This document shows positions 1 to 7,352 of a DNA stretch of 10,175 nt, piece by piece. The stretch comes from Pontimonas sp. (GTDB lineage Bacteria > Actinomycetota > Actinomycetes > Actinomycetales > Microbacteriaceae), in assembly GCA_021741945.1 (NCBI GenBank), contig JAIOWV010000037.1:1-10175 (forward strand), written 5' to 3'. Positions within the stretch are counted from its first letter, which is position 1; every line of letters begins with the position of its first letter. A model generated the notes under the pieces. That model was not told the origin of the DNA, ran no database searches, and saw nothing but the letters and a program-made list of their open reading frames with translations. The position numbers and the translations under genes are program-made.

Positions 1-573
1 ATCGAGAACACCGACTCCGACTACGACCGCGAGAAGCTCCAGGAGCGTCTCGCCAAGTTGGCCGGTGGTGTTGCTGTCATCAAGGCTGGTGCCGCAACCG
101 AGGTTGGACTCAAGGAGCGCAAGCACCGCATTGAGGACGCCGTCCGTAACGCCAAGGCTGCCGTGGAAGAAGGAATCGTCGCCGGTGGTGGCGTTGCCCT
201 CATCCAAGCTGGCGCCATGGCATTCAAGGACCTCAAGCTCGAGGGTGACGAAGCAACCGGAGCAAACATTGTCCGCGTAGCAATCGATGCACCTCTCAAG
301 CAGATCGCCCTGAACGCAGGACACGAGCCCGGTGTTGTTGCCGAGCACGTGCGCGGCCTCAAGGTCGGTCACGGTCTCAACGCTGCAACGGGTGAGTATG
401 TTGACATGCTCGCCGCTGGCATTGCTGACCCCGTCAAGGTGACCCGTTCGGCACTGCTGAACGCCGCCTCGATTGCCGGTCTGTTCCTCACCACCGAGGT
501 TGTTGTCGCAGAGAAGCCTGAGCCTGCTCCGGCCGCTCCAATGGGCGACCCCTCTGGTGGCATGGACTTCTAA
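1..573 (+). CDS. groEL: 60 kDa chaperonin GroEL, C-terminal part (5' end outside window)
   Basis: The reading frame is open from base 1 and gives 190 residues of the GroEL C-terminal half before TAA at 571-573. Recognisable family segments are the RE-K-LQERLAKLAGGVAVIKAG stretch, the ERKHRIEDAVRNAKAAVEEGIVAGGG region of the intermediate and equatorial domains, and the equatorial NAASIAGLFLTTEVVV block. GroEL forms a cytosolic double-ring ATP-dependent folding machine with GroES. The tail ends GGMDF, as in the housekeeping actinobacterial paralogue (GroEL2-type), and not in the His-rich tail of GroEL1-type copies. The gene is truncated only by the window edge. The 3' end is followed within 15 bp by a strong hairpin terminator. 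Its promoter and any CIRCE/HrcA site lie outside the window. Confidence 0.97.
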   Translation: MENTDSDYDREKLQERLAKLAGGVAVIKAGAATEVGLKERKHRIEDAVRNAKAAVEEGIVAGGGVALIQAGAMAFKDLKLEGDEATGANIVRVAIDAPLKQIALNAGHEPGVVAEHVRGLKVGHGLNAATGEYVDMLAAGIADPVKVTRSALLNAASIAGLFLTTEVVVAEKPEPAPAAPMGDPSGGMDF

Positions 574-586
574 GTCCACACACTGT

Positions 587-622
587 CTGTGGGGTGCTCC
601 TCTTCGGAGGGACACCCCACAG
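587..622. terminator. Bidirectional terminator hairpin between groEL and the convergent WXG100 gene
   Basis: A perfect 10-bp outer stem, CTGTGGGGTG (587-596) with CACCCCACAG (613-622), encloses an inner 4-bp stem CTCC/GGAG around a TCTTC loop, with a 3-nt GGA bulge. It lies 13 bp after the groEL stop codon and 4 bp after the WXG100 stop codon on the other strand. It can therefore terminate both converging transcripts. There is only a short, weak T-run on either side, so efficiency cannot be judged by eye. Confidence 0.8.
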
Positions 623-626
623 TTCG

Positions 627-917
627 TTAAGGCTGGAACAGCCTGGTGTTCGCCGCTTCCATCTCTTGGTAGTGCCTACCCGCGTGCGATAGCGATTCGC
701 TGAGGCTGTGGAGGTTCTCTTCGACCCTCAGCTGCGTTGTTTGCCACGTGGCATGAACCGCGACAAAGGCTGACGCTGCTGGCCCGCTCCAACTGGAGGA
801 GAGGGCGTGGAGGTGAGAGTTCAAGGTCTGAACCTCACTGTGGAGGCGCTCTATGGTGGCGCGGGCCTTCGTAGAGGCGAGAAGAACCTGTTCACTATCG
901 ACGTGGTATCTGGTCAT
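627..917 (-). CDS. WXG100 family (ESAT-6-like) small secreted protein
   Basis: The 96-residue product has the size and helix-WXG-helix plan of WXG100 proteins: helix 1 roughly residues 7-40, the turn motif W43-S44-G45, and helix 2 roughly 48-90. A YxxxE motif (Y83-Q-E-M-E87), the known C-terminal export signal form of type VII substrates, follows in helix 2. The ATG at 917 was chosen because MTRYHVDSE is the usual beginning of this actinobacterial subfamily. A GTG at 962 would add 15 Arg/Pro-rich residues unlike the family. No good Shine-Dalgarno precedes the ATG on this strand. The gene is last in the six-gene run, 60 bp after the sensor kinase stop. No ESX/T7SS ATPase or membrane component is in the window, so secretion is inferred from family knowledge only. 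Confidence 0.88.
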   Translation of the reverse strand: MTRYHVDSEQVLLASTKARATIERLHSEVQTLNSHLHALSSSWSGPAASAFVAVHATWQTTQLRVEENLHSLSESLSHAGRHYQEMEAANTRLFQP

Positions 918-977
918 CTCAGGAGGATAGAGACGCCGGTGCTCTCGCGGTCTGGGCAACACCAGGTCGCAGAAAAC

Positions 978-2474
978 TCAAGAACGAGATTGGCTGGGGA
1001 CAAGAGGCAGAGACACCTTGATGGTGGCGCCCCCTCCTGGTGTGTCGATTACTGAGATTGTGCCGCGGTGGCGTTTCACGATGGTGTCGACAATTGCCAG
1101 ACCAAGACCTGATCCACCCGTTTCGCGGGCACGGGACGTGTCCGCCCTCCAGAGGCGTTGGAAGATCTTGTCGCGAATCTGTGGCGGAATACCCTCGCCG
1201 TGATCGACGACTGCGACGACGCCGCGATCTGGCGCCCCCTCGGTAGACACCTCGATTTCAACGTTGGACCCCTCGGGGCTAAAGCGCAGGGCGTTTTGCA
1301 TCAGGTTGGCCACAACCTGGCGAATCTTGTTTTCTTCTGCGCTCACGATGACCGGCTCCACGGCGCTCGCATCGCTCACCTGCTGGCCACCCGCCCACAC
1401 GGAAATGGTGCGGCCTGGTGCACTTGCCCCCGCATCCAGTGCCGCGTCAAGCGCAAGGCTCACAAGGTTCACGGGGCCAAGCTCGAGTGGCTTCGCCTCG
1501 TCGAGCCTGGCGAGCTCGAGAAGGTCAGTCACGAGCGCTGTCATGCGCTCGGCTTCCTTCTCGATGCGCTCCATGGCTTGGGCCACATCGGCCTTCTTAG
1601 TGATGGCACCCATTCGATAAAGCTCGGCATAGCCGCGCACGGATGCTAGAGGGGTGCGCAGTTCGTGGCTGGCATCACCGACAAAGCGACGCATCTGCTC
1701 GATGGTGTCTGCTCGGTCGGCAAACGCTCGGTCAATACGAGAAAGCATGGTGTTGAGGGACCTGGTCAATCGACCGACTTCGGTGTTGGGTGTGGCTCCG
1801 GAGAGGCGCTGTGAATAATCACCGCCGGCGAAACGGGCTGCCGTCTGCTCCACTTCGCGCAGTGGCCGAAATGTGGTGGTCACCAGTATCTGGGTTACTC
1901 CCGCACTGAGGATGACAGCAACCAGGCCGAATATGAGGAAGATGCTGGCGAAGGTCCCCCGGGTTTCCTGGTTTTCTCGCAAATCGACACCGATCACGAG
2001 CGTGGCGGGCTCGGCCACCATGTCTGCCTCGTGGACGATGCGCAACGTGTACGTGTGCAGGCGCCATTCTGGGCGCTGATCAACGCTTGGAACCGTGATT
2101 GATCGGGCGTTGTTGAGCACCCAGCCGTAGGTGAGCTCGCTGACGTCTGGCCCGTAACTTGCCTCCGATTCCGGCAAGTTACTGGCCAGCACCACGCCAT
2201 CGACGGAGACAGCCGCTAGATAGTAGCTACTTCTCGCTCCTTGGCCACCGGTTGGCTCAAAAGAGGCGAAGTCCTGCGTTCGAAGGCTCGCTGGCAGGCC
2301 GGCGGCAACGTCATCAATCTTTCGATCGATTTCTGCCTGGAGGTAGTTCTGGACAGCAGAGATGGTGCCTATGCCAATGCCCATCAGCGAGAGCGTCACC
2401 ACGATGACGGTCACGCCAGTGATCTTGGTGCGAAGCGACGTCGAGTCCCACCAACTCTGCAGGCGAAGAAGCAT
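978..2474 (-). CDS. HAMP-domain sensor histidine kinase of a two-component system
   Basis: The 498-residue membrane kinase pairs with the upstream regulator. TM1 is about residues 20-41, followed by an extracytoplasmic sensor region of about 130 residues, TM2 at about 174-199, and HAMP at about 199-252. The HisKA dimerisation helix contains FVGDASHELRTPL with phospho-acceptor H270. The HATPase domain shows the N box (N390 to N394), G1 (DHGEGIP, 424-430), an F box near 438, and G2 (GGSGLGL, 453-459). All catalytic elements look intact. It autophosphorylates on His and passes phosphate to the response regulator. Start is 10 bp after the regulator stop, implying translational coupling; the ribosome binding site is weak. 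The architecture is that of actinobacterial MprB/TrcS/PrrB-like kinases, but the signal is not predictable from sequence, so no symbol is given. Confidence 0.95.
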   Translation of the reverse strand: MLLRLQSWWDSTSLRTKITGVTVIVVTLSLMGIGIGTISAVQNYLQAEIDRKIDDVAAGLPASLRTQDFASFEPTGGQGARSSYYLAAVSVDGVVLASNLPESEASYGPDVSELTYGWVLNNARSITVPSVDQRPEWRLHTYTLRIVHEADMVAEPATLVIGVDLRENQETRGTFASIFLIFGLVAVILSAGVTQILVTTTFRPLREVEQTAARFAGGDYSQRLSGATPNTEVGRLTRSLNTMLSRIDRAFADRADTIEQMRRFVGDASHELRTPLASVRGYAELYRMGAITKKADVAQAMERIEKEAERMTALVTDLLELARLDEAKPLELGPVNLVSLALDAALDAGASAPGRTISVWAGGQQVSDASAVEPVIVSAEENKIRQVVANLMQNALRFSPEGSNVEIEVSTEGAPDRGVVAVVDHGEGIPPQIRDKIFQRLWRADTSRARETGGSGLGLAIVDTIVKRHRGTISVIDTPGGGATIKVSLPLVPSQSRS

Positions 2475-2484
2475 GAGAGCCGGT

Positions 2485-3177
2485 TTAGGCTTTTCCGGTC
2501 TTCAGGAGGTAGCCGAAACCACGCTTGGTCTGAATGATGGGCTCGTCCGTGTGTGGGTCAAGCTTCCGACGCAGGTAGGACACATAGCTCTCCACGATGC
2601 CGGCGTCTCCGTTGAAGTCGTACTCCCAGACATGGTCGAGGATCTGTGCCTTCGAGAGCACACGGTTGGGGTTCAACATCAAGTAGCGCAGCAACTTGAA
2701 CTCGGTGGGGGAGAGCTCGATGGGAATAGAGCCAAGGAACACCTCGTGGGTGTCCTGGTCCATCGAGAGCTCGCCGACTCTAATGAGGGCGTCGTCCTCT
2801 TCGTTCAAGGTGCGACGAAGGATGGCCTTGATACGAGCCACGATCTCATCGAGGCTAAAAGGCTTGGTGACGTAGTCATCGCCACCGACCGTGAGGCCAG
2901 TGATCTTGTCTTCAGTGGAGTCCTTGGCCGTGAGAAAAAGAATCGGGCAGGTGTAGCCGCTTGCACGCAGGCGCTTGGTCACGCCAAAGCCGTTGATGTC
3001 GGGGAGCATGACGTCCAGCAGGATGAGATCGGGCTCTTCCTCAAGGACGGCAGAGATGGTCTGGGCTCCGGTTGCTACAGCCCGGACAGCGAAGCCTGCG
3101 AAGCGCAGGCTCGTAGTGAGTAAGTCCCTAATGTTGGGCTCGTCATCGACAATAAGAATCTTGGGTCCATCAGCCAT
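2485..3177 (-). CDS. OmpR/PhoB-family response regulator
   Basis: The product has 230 residues. The receiver domain (about 5-118) carries the acidic pocket D11/D12, phospho-acceptor D55 (LILLDVMLPD), T83 (FLTAKD) and K105 (VTKPF). A linker leads to a winged-helix DNA-binding domain (about 132-226) with the typical ELSPTEFKLLRYLMLNPNRV segment, the recognition-helix region IVESYVSYLRRKLD, and the wing RGFGYLLK. It is a complete transcription factor activated by the adjacent kinase. The ATG at 3177 begins MADGPKILIVDDE, the expected beginning of a receiver domain; the open frame upstream (to 3285) lies antisense-like inside the helicase gene and has no domain content. The start is 7 bp after the helicase stop. 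An AGGAG sits only 1 nt before the ATG, too close for a standard ribosome site, so reinitiation from the helicase is likely. Confidence 0.96.
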   Translation of the reverse strand: MADGPKILIVDDEPNIRDLLTTSLRFAGFAVRAVATGAQTISAVLEEEPDLILLDVMLPDINGFGVTKRLRASGYTCPILFLTAKDSTEDKITGLTVGGDDYVTKPFSLDEIVARIKAILRRTLNEEDDALIRVGELSMDQDTHEVFLGSIPIELSPTEFKLLRYLMLNPNRVLSKAQILDHVWEYDFNGDAGIVESYVSYLRRKLDPHTDEPIIQTKRGFGYLLKTGKA

Positions 3178-3184
3178 GCTCCTA

Positions 3185-4870
3185 TTATCTGGGAGGTAGC
3201 TGGACTTTTTCTGAGAGCATCGCCGGAATCTTCTGAGTGACTTCAGCAGCGTCCATGATCGTGTAGCCATACCCCTGTTCAGCAAGGAAGCGTTGGCGGT
3301 TCAGCGCGAAGTCTTGATCCACTGTGTCTCTGGCCACCAGCGTATAAAACACGGCTGGCCGGCCATCAGCCTTGGGGCGCAGGATGCGCCCCAGACGCTG
3401 CGCTTCTTCTTGTCTGGACCCGAAGGAACCAGAGACTTGGATTGCGACCGATGCTTCTGGAAGATCGATCGAGAAGTTCGCCACCTTCGAGACCACGAGG
3501 CGCATCAGCGCTCCAGTCCGGAATTCGTCATAGAGGCGCTCACGCTCGGCAACGGAGGTCTGCCCGGTGATCATCGGAATATTGAGTGAATCGCTCAAGT
3601 GCTCAATCTGGTCCACGTAAGTGCCAATAATCAAGGTCGGGTCATCAGGGTGGAGCTCGAGAAGTTCCTTCACCAGCTTGGCTTTGGCCGGAGTGGTCGA
3701 GGCGAGGCGGAAGCGTTCCTGGTCGGTGCTCGCGGCATAGTCGAGGCGCTCCGTGGGGGGAAGATCCAACCTGATCTCCACACAAGACGCCGGGGCGATG
3801 TAACCCTGGGCCTCAAGCTGCTTCCAGGGAACATCGAAGCGCTTGGGTCCAATCAAACTAAAGACGTCGCCCTCGCGGCCGTCTTCCCGCACCAGTGTTG
3901 CCGTGAGACCAAGCCGTCGGCGGGCTTGGAGCTGAGCGGTGAGCTGGAACACGGGCGCTGGCAGAAGATGGACTTCGTCATAGACGACAAGTCCCCAGTT
4001 CAGGGCGTCGATGACTCCGAGGTGAGCGAACTCACCCTTCCGCTTAGCCGCCATGATGCTGTAGCTGGCAATGGTGACCGGCTTGATCTCCTTGATGGAG
4101 CCCGAGTACTCCCCAATCTCATCCTCGGTGAGGGTGGTCCGCGCCAGTAGTTCGGCCCGCCACTGTCTGGCGGAGACGGTGTTGGTCACAAGAATCAGGG
4201 TCGTGGTGTCTAGCTCAGCCATCACGCCAGCTCCCACTAGCGTCTTCCCCGCGCCACAGGGCAGAACGACCACTCCAGATCCTCGCTCCACGAACTTGGC
4301 GATTGCCTCCTTTTGATAGTCGCGAAGCGACCATCCCTCAGGGGCGATATCGATGTCGTGGGGAGTGCCCTCGGCAAAGCCTGCGTGATCCGCAGCCGGC
4401 CAGCCCTTCTTCAGCAGCTCCTGCTTGATGACACCGCGCGACCAGGGAGCCAGGGGGAATCGACCCTTGTCATCCCGGGGGCCCAGTAGCTCCGCAATCT
4501 TGGCTGTTCGGGTGATTTCCGCCTCTATGCTGGCGTCCGCGCAGGAGAGGAACAGATCCTCGCCATCGCGCGTGATTTCAATCAGGCCATAACGACGGAT
4601 GGTCTCGCGGATGTCATCCACGATGGCGGGGGGAACCGCAAACTTCGAAAAGGTTTCGAGGGTGCCAACAATCTCATCGGCGGTGTGACCGGCGGCCCGG
4701 GCGTTCCAAAGACCAAGCCGGGTAATCCGATAGGTGTGAATGTGTTCTGGTGCCCGCTCGAGTTCGGCAAAGACCGCCAGAGCGTGTCTAGCCTGTTCGG
4801 CATCGGGGTGTGCCACCTCGAGCAGAACAGTCTTGTCGCTTTGGACAATCAGCGGGCCATCGGGATTCAT
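3185..4870 (-). CDS. XPB-type DNA repair helicase (superfamily 2)
   Basis: The 561-residue ATPase resembles bacterial and eukaryotic XPB/Ssl2 (ercC3 type of mycobacteria). The N-terminal part (about 5-95) is the Helicase_C_3-like domain. The motor has the Q-motif-like RDYQKEAI (183-190), Walker A LPCGAGKT (203-210), motif II DEVH (298-301), motif III LTAT (322-325), and directly after it the XPB-specific RED element (328-330). Helicase domain 2 contains IIGTYVDQIEHL and motif VI QRLGRILRP (491-499). The family unwinds DNA 3'-to-5' and acts in nucleotide excision repair or related damage processing; the bacterial role is less well defined. The start ATG at 4870 gives the expected MNPDGPLIVQSDKT beginning. 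It lies 24 bp after the stop of a gene that carries a related N-domain, and 7 bp before the response regulator, so it sits mid-operon. Confidence 0.95.
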   Translation of the reverse strand: MNPDGPLIVQSDKTVLLEVAHPDAEQARHALAVFAELERAPEHIHTYRITRLGLWNARAAGHTADEIVGTLETFSKFAVPPAIVDDIRETIRRYGLIEITRDGEDLFLSCADASIEAEITRTAKIAELLGPRDDKGRFPLAPWSRGVIKQELLKKGWPAADHAGFAEGTPHDIDIAPEGWSLRDYQKEAIAKFVERGSGVVVLPCGAGKTLVGAGVMAELDTTTLILVTNTVSARQWRAELLARTTLTEDEIGEYSGSIKEIKPVTIASYSIMAAKRKGEFAHLGVIDALNWGLVVYDEVHLLPAPVFQLTAQLQARRRLGLTATLVREDGREGDVFSLIGPKRFDVPWKQLEAQGYIAPASCVEIRLDLPPTERLDYAASTDQERFRLASTTPAKAKLVKELLELHPDDPTLIIGTYVDQIEHLSDSLNIPMITGQTSVAERERLYDEFRTGALMRLVVSKVANFSIDLPEASVAIQVSGSFGSRQEEAQRLGRILRPKADGRPAVFYTLVARDTVDQDFALNRQRFLAEQGYGYTIMDAAEVTQKIPAMLSEKVQLPPR

Positions 4871-4894
4871 AGCCTGCCAGTCTAGGCTTCTTTG

Positions 4895-6637
4895 CTACTG
4901 CCCCGCTGGGGATGACCACGGCGTCGCACTGCGGATTGCCGAAATCGGAACCGTCTTCTCCATGGAGTTCTTCAGTTCAACCCCGCGGAGTCTTCCGCCG
5001 GCCAACGAACGCGGCTCCATGATTAAGTTCACCGATGTGCCACCTGGCATATCGACCTCAATATCTAGGGCAACCTTGGCAGCAATGGCGACTTCAAGAA
5101 CACTGCCAAGCCAGGGCGGAACACCTTGGCTTGCTGCTTTGGTGATTGATGTGGCAAGTGTGCGAACAGCCTCCTCAAGCGGGTCTGGCCCGGTTGTTCC
5201 GAGAGCGACCCGCTCTTCAGCCGGCTGATAGATCGCGTCTTCCCCGGCGATCATCGCCATGTGTCTGGCACCTAACAAGATGTCGTGCACCCGCTCCACC
5301 GGCAGTCTCGTCACCAGGGTGCGGTCATCGAGTTCGCGCAGCGATAGTGGGCCAAGGCTTGGGTCAGCAAGCAGCTCCTGGCGCAGTTCGGGTCTTGTGA
5401 GCGTGATGGTCGTGCCGTTTCTGGTGGCACTCAGCTCGATGTCACCTGCCAGGCGGCAGGTGTCGTTGATCAGGTGGACCATGCCACTGGGCAACGGGGT
5501 CTGTGATGCCGACTGCAGGAGAGGAACAATTTTCTCTGCGGCGATGCCGCCGTGGAGGGCGCGGAGAACCGAACGCGAAGTCAGGCGATAGCGGGGGACT
5601 AGCCCACCGAGTTCACGGTGAGCAATCCGGTCCAGAATCAACCGGTGTTCGAGAGTGAGGGGGCCGGGGGCCAAGAGGGTGAAATCCTCAGTGGCATAAA
5701 CACCTGGGACAGCTGAGGGTAGATAGCGGCCGAGGTCAGGGGCTTGGCCGGTGAAGAGTGCTTGCCCCCACGGAGTGGGGCAGCCAGCGGCAATGATGCC
5801 AAGCATGCTGGCCCTGGTCTTCGCGAGGTTCAAAACCTCGTCTGCCGCAAGCCTCGGATACAAGAAGCTGATGAGGGCGGGAAGGTCTTTGTCCCAGTGA
5901 GCCGCTGGGTGGCCAGAGAGCACCCGCTGTAACCAGGACGGCAAAGCTGCGCACCAGGCCTTCGCGATGTGGTGCCACTGTTCTTCCGACGTGCTCTCTC
6001 GCCAGGAGAGAGCGCTGGCGCTCGCTGACACGTGGGTTGCCGACATATGCAGCAAGCCAGAGGCGACACCGACCTCCACGAGGGAGGGGATGTCGTAGCC
6101 CTCTCCAAGAATTTCCGCGAGCGCTTTCAGGCCGGTCACGCTGACCAGCCCCTGCCGTGTCGATGCCTGCGGGCGACGCGCGAGCGTGTCAATCACGTCG
6201 CCCAACTCGCACAGAATGCTGGCGACCACGGTCGCTTGCTTCCCGAGGGCATCGTCGCTCCACGCAGGACAACCCTTGATGGCAGGTGGTTTGTCCGTCG
6301 AGCGGAGCGTTGCCAGGCCTGCAACGTGCTCGGGAGAGATGAGAGCTAGGGCTGGGTCCTCTCGCTCATCCACGAGACCGAGCTCGGCGAGCTCCGCGAG
6401 TCCTTCTTGGTTCCCGCCTGCGGCCAAGCCGGAGAGTGCCGCCAGCGCATCCCTGGAGAGCGCATCGAGTGTCTCGGTGAGCCCCCGCTCATCCAAGAGC
6501 TGTGTTGCGGCGGCGGTAAGGCTTCCCACCTGAGCGGGGCTCAGCCCTCGCGCTTTCGCAAGAACCAGCAGTTGCTCTTCGCTTCGGCTGGCCAACCACT
6601 GAATAAGTCGAAGTGTCTCTTTACTCGGCAGAGCCAT
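4895..6637 (-). CDS. Helicase-associated-domain protein (Helicase_C_3), partner of the XPB helicase
   Basis: The product has 580 residues with no helicase motor motifs. The N-terminal third (about 1-90) is helical and Leu/Ala-rich. Residues about 315-400 are a Helicase_C_3 domain, seen in YATEDFTLLAPGPL, the YRLTSRSVLRAL segment and QTPLPSGMVHLI; the same fold pattern occurs at the N-terminus of the neighbouring XPB protein. In actinobacteria this gene is regularly found beside XPB helicase, so a role in the same DNA-processing complex is inferred; the biochemical function is unknown. ATG 6637 was chosen because it begins MALPSKETLRLIQWLA. A GTG two codons upstream and a further extension to 6715 run into the preceding gene and look spurious. 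The start overlaps the preceding gene's end by 17 bp, a sign of translational coupling. Confidence 0.85.
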   Translation of the reverse strand: MALPSKETLRLIQWLASRSEEQLLVLAKARGLSPAQVGSLTAAATQLLDERGLTETLDALSRDALAALSGLAAGGNQEGLAELAELGLVDEREDPALALISPEHVAGLATLRSTDKPPAIKGCPAWSDDALGKQATVVASILCELGDVIDTLARRPQASTRQGLVSVTGLKALAEILGEGYDIPSLVEVGVASGLLHMSATHVSASASALSWRESTSEEQWHHIAKAWCAALPSWLQRVLSGHPAAHWDKDLPALISFLYPRLAADEVLNLAKTRASMLGIIAAGCPTPWGQALFTGQAPDLGRYLPSAVPGVYATEDFTLLAPGPLTLEHRLILDRIAHRELGGLVPRYRLTSRSVLRALHGGIAAEKIVPLLQSASQTPLPSGMVHLINDTCRLAGDIELSATRNGTTITLTRPELRQELLADPSLGPLSLRELDDRTLVTRLPVERVHDILLGARHMAMIAGEDAIYQPAEERVALGTTGPDPLEEAVRTLATSITKAASQGVPPWLGSVLEVAIAAKVALDIEVDMPGGTSVNLIMEPRSLAGGRLRGVELKNSMEKTVPISAIRSATPWSSPAGQ

Positions 6638-6896
6638 GGTCACCCGCGCCCCGACGACGTCTGGTGGACACAATGAGCAGGGCAATGATGAGAATGAAGC
6701 CAAGAGGTAGACCAAACAGAGGCATCAGAGTGACGCTTGGCCAGAGCCCCGCCGAGAAGTCAGCGCTTTGCATCCCACTCCATGTGCCAATGATGATGGC
6801 AAAGAAAGCCATGACGCTCAGCGCAATCACCGCGCCAATGATGGCGGCGAGCACCCGCTCGAGCCGGCTGGGCGGTGGAACTTCGCTCTCTGACAT
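6621..6896 (-). CDS. Small two-helix membrane protein of unknown function
   Basis: The product has 91 residues: a short charged cytoplasmic beginning (MSESEVPPPSRLER), TM1 about residues 15-38 (AAIIGAVIALSVMAFFAIII), an external loop of about 20 residues, TM2 about 53-76, and an Arg-rich cytoplasmic tail (STRRRRG). The positive-inside rule fits both ends being cytoplasmic. Similar small proteins in Microbacteriaceae are sometimes labelled 'multidrug ABC transporter ATPase', but nothing here resembles an ATPase: there is no Walker A or signature motif. It is first in the six-gene run and overlaps the next gene by 17 bp. A GGAGGG sits directly against the ATG, too close for normal use. A TATCCT hexamer (6903-6908, minus strand) lies at the right distance for a leaderless transcript starting at the ATG. 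Function is unknown. Confidence 0.75.
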   Translation of the reverse strand: MSESEVPPPSRLERVLAAIIGAVIALSVMAFFAIIIGTWSGMQSADFSAGLWPSVTLMPLFGLPLGFILIIALLIVSTRRRRGAGDHGSAE

Positions 6897-6902
6897 CCCT
6901 CC

Positions 6903-6932
6903 AGGATATCGGGACTCCGGAGAAGGTATCCT
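6903..6932. promoter_or_regulatory. Divergent promoter region with symmetrical TATCCT -10 hexamers
   Basis: The 81-bp gap between the divergent membrane-protein and cold-shock genes contains the actinobacterial -10-like hexamer TATCCT on each strand: minus strand 6903-6908 and plus strand 6927-6932, so the pair forms a 6-bp inverted repeat. The minus-strand copy ends 6 bp before the ATG at 6896, which would give a leaderless or nearly leaderless mRNA. The plus-strand copy would give a cold-shock leader of about 40 nt. No convincing -35 was seen for either. A ribosome site AAAGG (6966-6970) precedes the cold-shock ATG by 7 nt. Confidence 0.4.
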
Positions 6933-6977
6933 TCTGGTACGGCACAACTGTGCGAAGCCCCAAAGAAAGGCGAGTCC

Positions 6978-7352
6978 ATGCCCACCGGCAAGGTCAAGTT
7001 CTACGACACGGAAAAAGGCTTCGGCTTCATCCACACCGATGACGGCGAGGAAGTTTTTCTGCACGCCTCTGCTCTTCCCGAAGGCGCTGTCGTTCGCGCT
7101 GGGGCCAAAGTTGAGTTTGGTGTTGCTGAGGGCAAGCGCGGCGCACAGGCATTGAGCGTTCGCATCCTCGAACAGCCCACCGCCCGAGTTGGCCGCAAAG
7201 GTGCTGACGACATGGCCGTCATCGTTGAAGATTTGTTGAAGCTTCTGGATCGCACCGGGGGCGACCTGCGCCGTGGCCGCTACCCCGACGAGGACCACTC
7301 CCGGAAGATCGCCGCTCTGCTGCGCAGAGTGGCTGACGAGTTTGATGTCTAA
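6978..7352 (+). CDS. Cold-shock-domain protein with C-terminal extension
   Basis: The product has 124 residues. Residues 1-65 form a CspA-type OB fold with RNP1 (KGFGFI, about 13-18) and RNP2 (VFLHAS, about 26-31), which bind single-stranded RNA or DNA. Unlike classical 65-70-residue Csp proteins it has a C-terminal extension of about 55 residues, mostly helical and mixed charge (MAVIVEDLLKLLDRTGG... RKIAALLRRVADEFDV). This is the long actinobacterial form, like the mycobacterial CspB class. It probably acts as a cytosolic RNA chaperone; the tail's role is unknown. ATG 6978 has AAAGG at suitable spacing and begins MPTGKVKFY, exactly the family start. Its last 8 bp overlap the DUF3027 gene, so the two are cotranscribed and probably coupled. 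Confidence 0.95.
   Translation: MPTGKVKFYDTEKGFGFIHTDDGEEVFLHASALPEGAVVRAGAKVEFGVAEGKRGAQALSVRILEQPTARVGRKGADDMAVIVEDLLKLLDRTGGDLRRGRYPDEDHSRKIAALLRRVADEFDV

Noticed and set aside
921..926. AGGAGG on the plus strand near the WXG100 start
   Set aside because: It lies on the opposite strand from the gene and the plus-strand frame behind it (807-1055) has no recognisable protein content.
918..962. 15-residue N-terminal extension of the WXG100 protein from a GTG
   Set aside because: The added Arg/Pro-rich residues do not fit the family, whose members begin at the MTRYHVDSE position.
3178..3285. 36-residue N-terminal extension of the response regulator
   Set aside because: It overlaps the helicase 3' coding end in another frame and precedes a canonical receiver start; no domain content.
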